Part shown: positions 6,894-8,871 of the stretch, one piece after another
Layout: every line of letters begins with the position of its first letter
How positions within the stretch are numbered: the first letter of the stretch is position 1
Source of the DNA: Puniceicoccales bacterium
Lineage (GTDB): Bacteria; Verrucomicrobiota; Verrucomicrobiia; Opitutales; JAIRKQ01
Direction of reading: 5' to 3'
DNA length: 8,871 nt
Assembly: GCA_031289835.1 (NCBI GenBank)
Contig: JAITOW010000035.1
Span: forward strand, 1 to 8,871
The notes under the pieces: generated by a model
Databases searched by the model: none
Seen by the model: the letters and a program-made list of their open reading frames with translations, nothing else
Told to the model about the DNA's origin: nothing
Program-made: the position numbers and the translations under genes

Positions 6894-7406
6894 ATGGATT
6901 CTGATAAGAATTTCGGTTTGCGTAGAAAGTTGGCGGAGTATATCGATTTTGCCGCCTCTAAGATGAAATCAAAGTTGCAACTTGGCAGCAATGGCACGTG
7001 CGCGTTTAAGCATGACCGCGGCGGAATGGAATTTGCGATTGAGCTTCCCGAAGGTGGCGATATCGTGTACTTCTACTCTCCGATTTGCAAGGTGCCATAC
7101 GATTTTACGGAGCAATTTTTCGAAAAGTTGCTCGAGAACAACTTGCACGGCGTTGCGAATAACCAAGCTGGGTTTGGCCTGGATAGTAAGACGCAAAATA
7201 TTGTACTAACGTACAGCATTTCAATCAACCACCTTGACACCGTGGCATTCGAGAATATATTGCTCAATTTCGTAAAAACCGCTGAAAAAGCAGCGATAAA
7301 CACGGGAAAATGGATCGAAGAAATAGCATCAAAATATACCCTTTCCGATGAAGAGTCGGAAGAAGAGGATAGCGAAGCGGTAAAAAACATGAAAATAAGG
7401 GTGTAA
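6894..7406 (+). CDS. CesT-family type III secretion chaperone
   Basis: A 170-residue protein with the class I type III chaperone layout: an N-terminal helix (LRRKLAEYIDFA, 9-20), a strand NGTCAFKHD (33-41), MEFAIELPEGGDIVYFYSPICKVP (45-68), helix TEQFFEKLLENNLHGV (72-87), GFGLDSKTQNIVLTYSI (93-109), and a final helix from LDTVAFENILLNFVKTAEK (114-132). This mirrors E. coli CesT segment by segment. An acidic tail SDEESEEED (151-159) follows. Such chaperones dimerise in the cytosol, bind the N-terminus of a secreted protein and deliver it to the injectisome. I chose ATG 6894 because the protein then begins at the expected helix; upstream in-frame ATGs at 6777 and 6864 add unrelated residues, and the first lies inside radC. 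No Shine-Dalgarno is present. The next gene begins one base after the stop. Confidence 0.78.
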   Translation: MDSDKNFGLRRKLAEYIDFAASKMKSKLQLGSNGTCAFKHDRGGMEFAIELPEGGDIVYFYSPICKVPYDFTEQFFEKLLENNLHGVANNQAGFGLDSKTQNIVLTYSISINHLDTVAFENILLNFVKTAEKAAINTGKWIEEIASKYTLSDEESEEEDSEAVKNMKIRV

Positions 7407-7407
7407 A

Positions 7408-8028
7408 ATGGTAGAAGCAATAGAGTCAATTGGTAAAGACAAGGAGGATCAGACGAATAATTTTGAAAAGTACATAGAACTCGTTGGTGCCCAGAACATA
7501 CAAAGCAATCTACCCGCTGGTATGATTGAAACACCGGTGAAACCGCCGGCCACATCCGTTTCGGAAACTATGGAAGATCTCAATGTCAAAGATTCCAGAT
7601 CTTGCTCGCTCGAAAATACCGCCGAATCGATTTCTGGCAGATTGGTTACCACCAGCACTACGGATTCTAAACGGGAAGCTTTGGCTGTTGATCAACGGCA
7701 AACTGCAGATAAAAACGCTGACTCGTACAAAAGAATGGATGATGATAATGACGGCCTTGAAAACGGCCTCGACAAAAATCCAAAAAACCGAGAAACAATT
7801 TCAAGGGAAATTGCCGACCAAAGGCTTAAGTCAATAAAAAAGTCGATGGTAGAATCTACCAGTAAGCGTGCTTCGGTGGACATGATTACCTCCGCGAAAC
7901 GTGCGGTGGACGCAGCCTCCACATTGCTAGGCAAAAGGAAACAAAAGGGCCCCGGAGATATCGACGTTTTCGAGCATGACAAAAAAGACAGCGATGATCT
8001 CGTGGGCGGGATCCTGGGTGTGGAATAA
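7408..8028 (+). CDS. Hydrophilic, probably disordered protein; candidate secreted substrate of the adjacent chaperone
   Basis: A 206-residue protein of no family I recognise. It is rich in Ser, Thr, Asp, Lys and Glu, has no membrane segment or signal peptide, and only one Cys (Cys66). DDDNDGLENGLDKNP at 111-125 resembles a single thrombospondin type 3 calcium-binding repeat. The region 126-180 is Lys/Arg-rich and may be helical (MITSAKRAVDAASTLLGKRK); the end DDLVGGILGVE is slightly hydrophobic. The ATG lies one base after the chaperone stop, with AAGG 7 nt before it, so translation is probably coupled. A non-globular protein directly downstream of a class I chaperone is the usual layout for a type III effector or other secreted substrate, but that is inference from context. 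It could instead be a regulator or needle-associated protein. Confidence 0.65.
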   Translation: MVEAIESIGKDKEDQTNNFEKYIELVGAQNIQSNLPAGMIETPVKPPATSVSETMEDLNVKDSRSCSLENTAESISGRLVTTSTTDSKREALAVDQRQTADKNADSYKRMDDDNDGLENGLDKNPKNRETISREIADQRLKSIKKSMVESTSKRASVDMITSAKRAVDAASTLLGKRKQKGPGDIDVFEHDKKDSDDLVGGILGVE

Positions 8029-8043
8029 TTTTCAAATTTTACC

Positions 8044-8586
8044 ATGAAAAAACGTGTCCTAATAATTGTTGCCGATAAATTCGAAGAAATCGAGTTTTCG
8101 TGCCCATTTGACATCCTATGGCGGGGCGGCACCGACGTTTCCATTGCCGGGTACAGCAATATCGACCTGATCGGTGCCAACGGGCTACAAGTGCGAGCGA
8201 ACGTCAGGTTTGCCGATGTGATTTCTGAAACTTACGACTGCGTGATCCTTCCGGGTGGCCCCGGTTGCTACAGTCTACGTGGCGACGAGGCATTGGGCAA
8301 TTTCCTGGTGCGCCACTTCCAATCTGGAAAACTAATCTGTGCAATCTGTGCAGCTCCGCTGATTTTACATGATTCCGGAATCCTCCGGGGAAAAAAATAC
8401 ACGGCACACCCGTGCACATACAACGAACTCACGGAAGCTGCGGTAACGGGCAATGCCGTAGCCGATGGCAACCTGATCACCGCTTCCGGTCCCGGCACCG
8501 CCGCAAAGTTCGGGTTCAAAATTTTAGAACACCTGGTTGATAAAGCAACGGCTGACAGTATCGCAAAGGCCACGCTTTTTGAATAG
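8044..8586 (+). CDS. DJ-1/PfpI (YajL-like) family protein
   Basis: A 180-residue protein spanning the whole DJ-1/PfpI fold. Seen: the N-terminal strand KKRVLIIVADKFEEIEFSCP with Glu17 at the position of DJ-1 Glu18, VILPGGPG (67-74), the nucleophile elbow AICAAP (100-105) with Cys102 matching DJ-1 Cys106, TAHP (120-123) with His122, and LITASGPGTAAKFGFKILE (144-162). The relatives closest in motif are DJ-1/YajL, cytosolic proteins linked to oxidative and carbonyl stress; their reported deglycase activity is disputed, so I assign only the family. The start is 15 bp after the preceding stop with no clear Shine-Dalgarno, which suggests readthrough from the chaperone operon. No good terminator follows; the nearest dyad is a 4-bp GGGG/CCCC at 8617-8631. 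Confidence 0.92.
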   Translation: MKKRVLIIVADKFEEIEFSCPFDILWRGGTDVSIAGYSNIDLIGANGLQVRANVRFADVISETYDCVILPGGPGCYSLRGDEALGNFLVRHFQSGKLICAICAAPLILHDSGILRGKKYTAHPCTYNELTEAAVTGNAVADGNLITASGPGTAAKFGFKILEHLVDKATADSIAKATLFE

Positions 8587-8644
8587 GATTTCCCTCAAAA
8601 GCTTAAAAATTTGCATGGGGCAAGTTTCCCCTTACACTTCCTGA

Positions 8645-8770
8645 AAATTTCGGAGCACCGCAGACGTCTCCGTCTATTTCGGCAAAGAATATGCCGACGG
8701 CAAAATTCATACCATTTTAGAACAAGGTATTCGCTGCAAGAAGATGGTTTTCCGTTCCCATAGATGGTAA
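8645..8770 (+). pseudogene. Short coding-like relic without a start codon
   Basis: The frame between a TGA at 8642-8644 and a TAA at 8768-8770 reads as a plausible protein fragment of 41 residues, including ADVSVYFGKEYADGKIHTIL and EQGIRCKKMVFRSHRW, with no early ATG, GTG or TTG. The only ATG leaves nine codons. Two small hairpins (AGACG/CGTCT at 8662-8675, CGGCA/TGCCG at 8680-8696) lie inside it. It may be the tail of a decayed gene, or chance. I cannot name a family. Confidence 0.25.
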
Positions 8771-8795
8771 ATAAATCAATAAATAAAATTTTATC

Positions 8796-8825
8796 TTGAC
8801 GAAGTATTCGTATTTTTTTTACAAT
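8796..8825 (+). promoter_or_regulatory. Sigma70-type promoter next to the last ATG
   Basis: TTGACG (8796-8801) and TACAAT (8820-8825) are 18 bp apart, each matching 5 of 6 consensus bases. Transcription would start near 8832, two to four bases before the ATG at 8835, implying a leaderless or nearly leaderless message. No Shine-Dalgarno is present before that ATG. Confidence 0.5.
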
Positions 8826-8834
8826 ATCCCCACT

Positions 8835-8871
8835 ATGAAGAATTTTGCAAGAAAAGCATTTTTACTGTCGG
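8835..8871 (+). CDS. N-terminus of a gene running off the right edge, signal-peptide-like
   Basis: ATG at 8835 opens MKNFARKAFLLS and continues past the end. The three basic residues followed by FLLS resemble the n-region and the start of the hydrophobic core of a Sec signal peptide, so an exported protein is possible. Only 12 codons are visible. Support comes from the promoter immediately upstream rather than from homology. Confidence 0.4.
   Translation, partial: MKNFARKAFLLS

Noticed and set aside
7073..7555. A 160-residue open frame on the minus strand opposite the chaperone
   Set aside because: It is antisense to the CesT-like fold and crosses the chaperone/partner junction; low-complexity Ser/Phe composition; a shadow frame.
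8617..8632. A terminator after the DJ-1 gene (GGGG-CAAGTTT-CCCC)
   Set aside because: Only four base pairs with a seven-base loop and just two T residues after it; too weak to call.

Overview
The window is ordinary bacterial chromosome, with compact genes and AT-rich spacers. It most resembles a member of the Planctomycetes-Verrucomicrobia-Chlamydiae group, with Verrucomicrobiota the best guess. The reasons are a Rho factor with a long disordered Asn/Arg/Gln-rich insertion and an APPRTGKT P-loop, a CesT-type type III secretion chaperone, and many starts without a clear Shine-Dalgarno sequence. This placement is inference from protein character; no search was possible. I saw no insertion sequence, CRISPR array, rRNA or phage gene.

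Left and centre (1-6806). Nearly everything lies on the minus strand. In transcription order it reads radC (DNA-repair-associated JAB protein), marC-family membrane protein, an AT-rich spacer with a hairpin/U-tract element, mgtE (Mg2+ channel), a membrane protein overlapping mgtE by 4 bp, rho, and the 5' part of ruvB. A tRNA-Pro(CGG) gene on the plus strand sits between rho and ruvB and converges on rho with only 15 bp between them. The mgtE partner is the most unusual protein here. It has no obvious close family, but its central motifs line up with the NuoM/MrpD proton-antiporter family, in a shortened and degenerate form. marC has no good ATG; the sequence argues for an ATT start.

Right (6807-8871). 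Transcription switches to the plus strand. A CesT-like chaperone is followed one base later by a very hydrophilic, probably disordered 206-residue protein, the classic arrangement of a type III chaperone and its secreted substrate. A DJ-1/PfpI-family protein follows after 15 bp and may be cotranscribed. The remaining ~285 bp hold a short coding-like relic and, at the edge, a good sigma70-type promoter only 9 bp before the ATG of a truncated gene, which may be read from a leaderless mRNA.

The genes do not form one pathway. The units with internal logic are mgtE plus the NuoM-like protein (ion transport, translationally coupled) and the chaperone/substrate pair (type III secretion). The latter suggests a host-associated bacterium.
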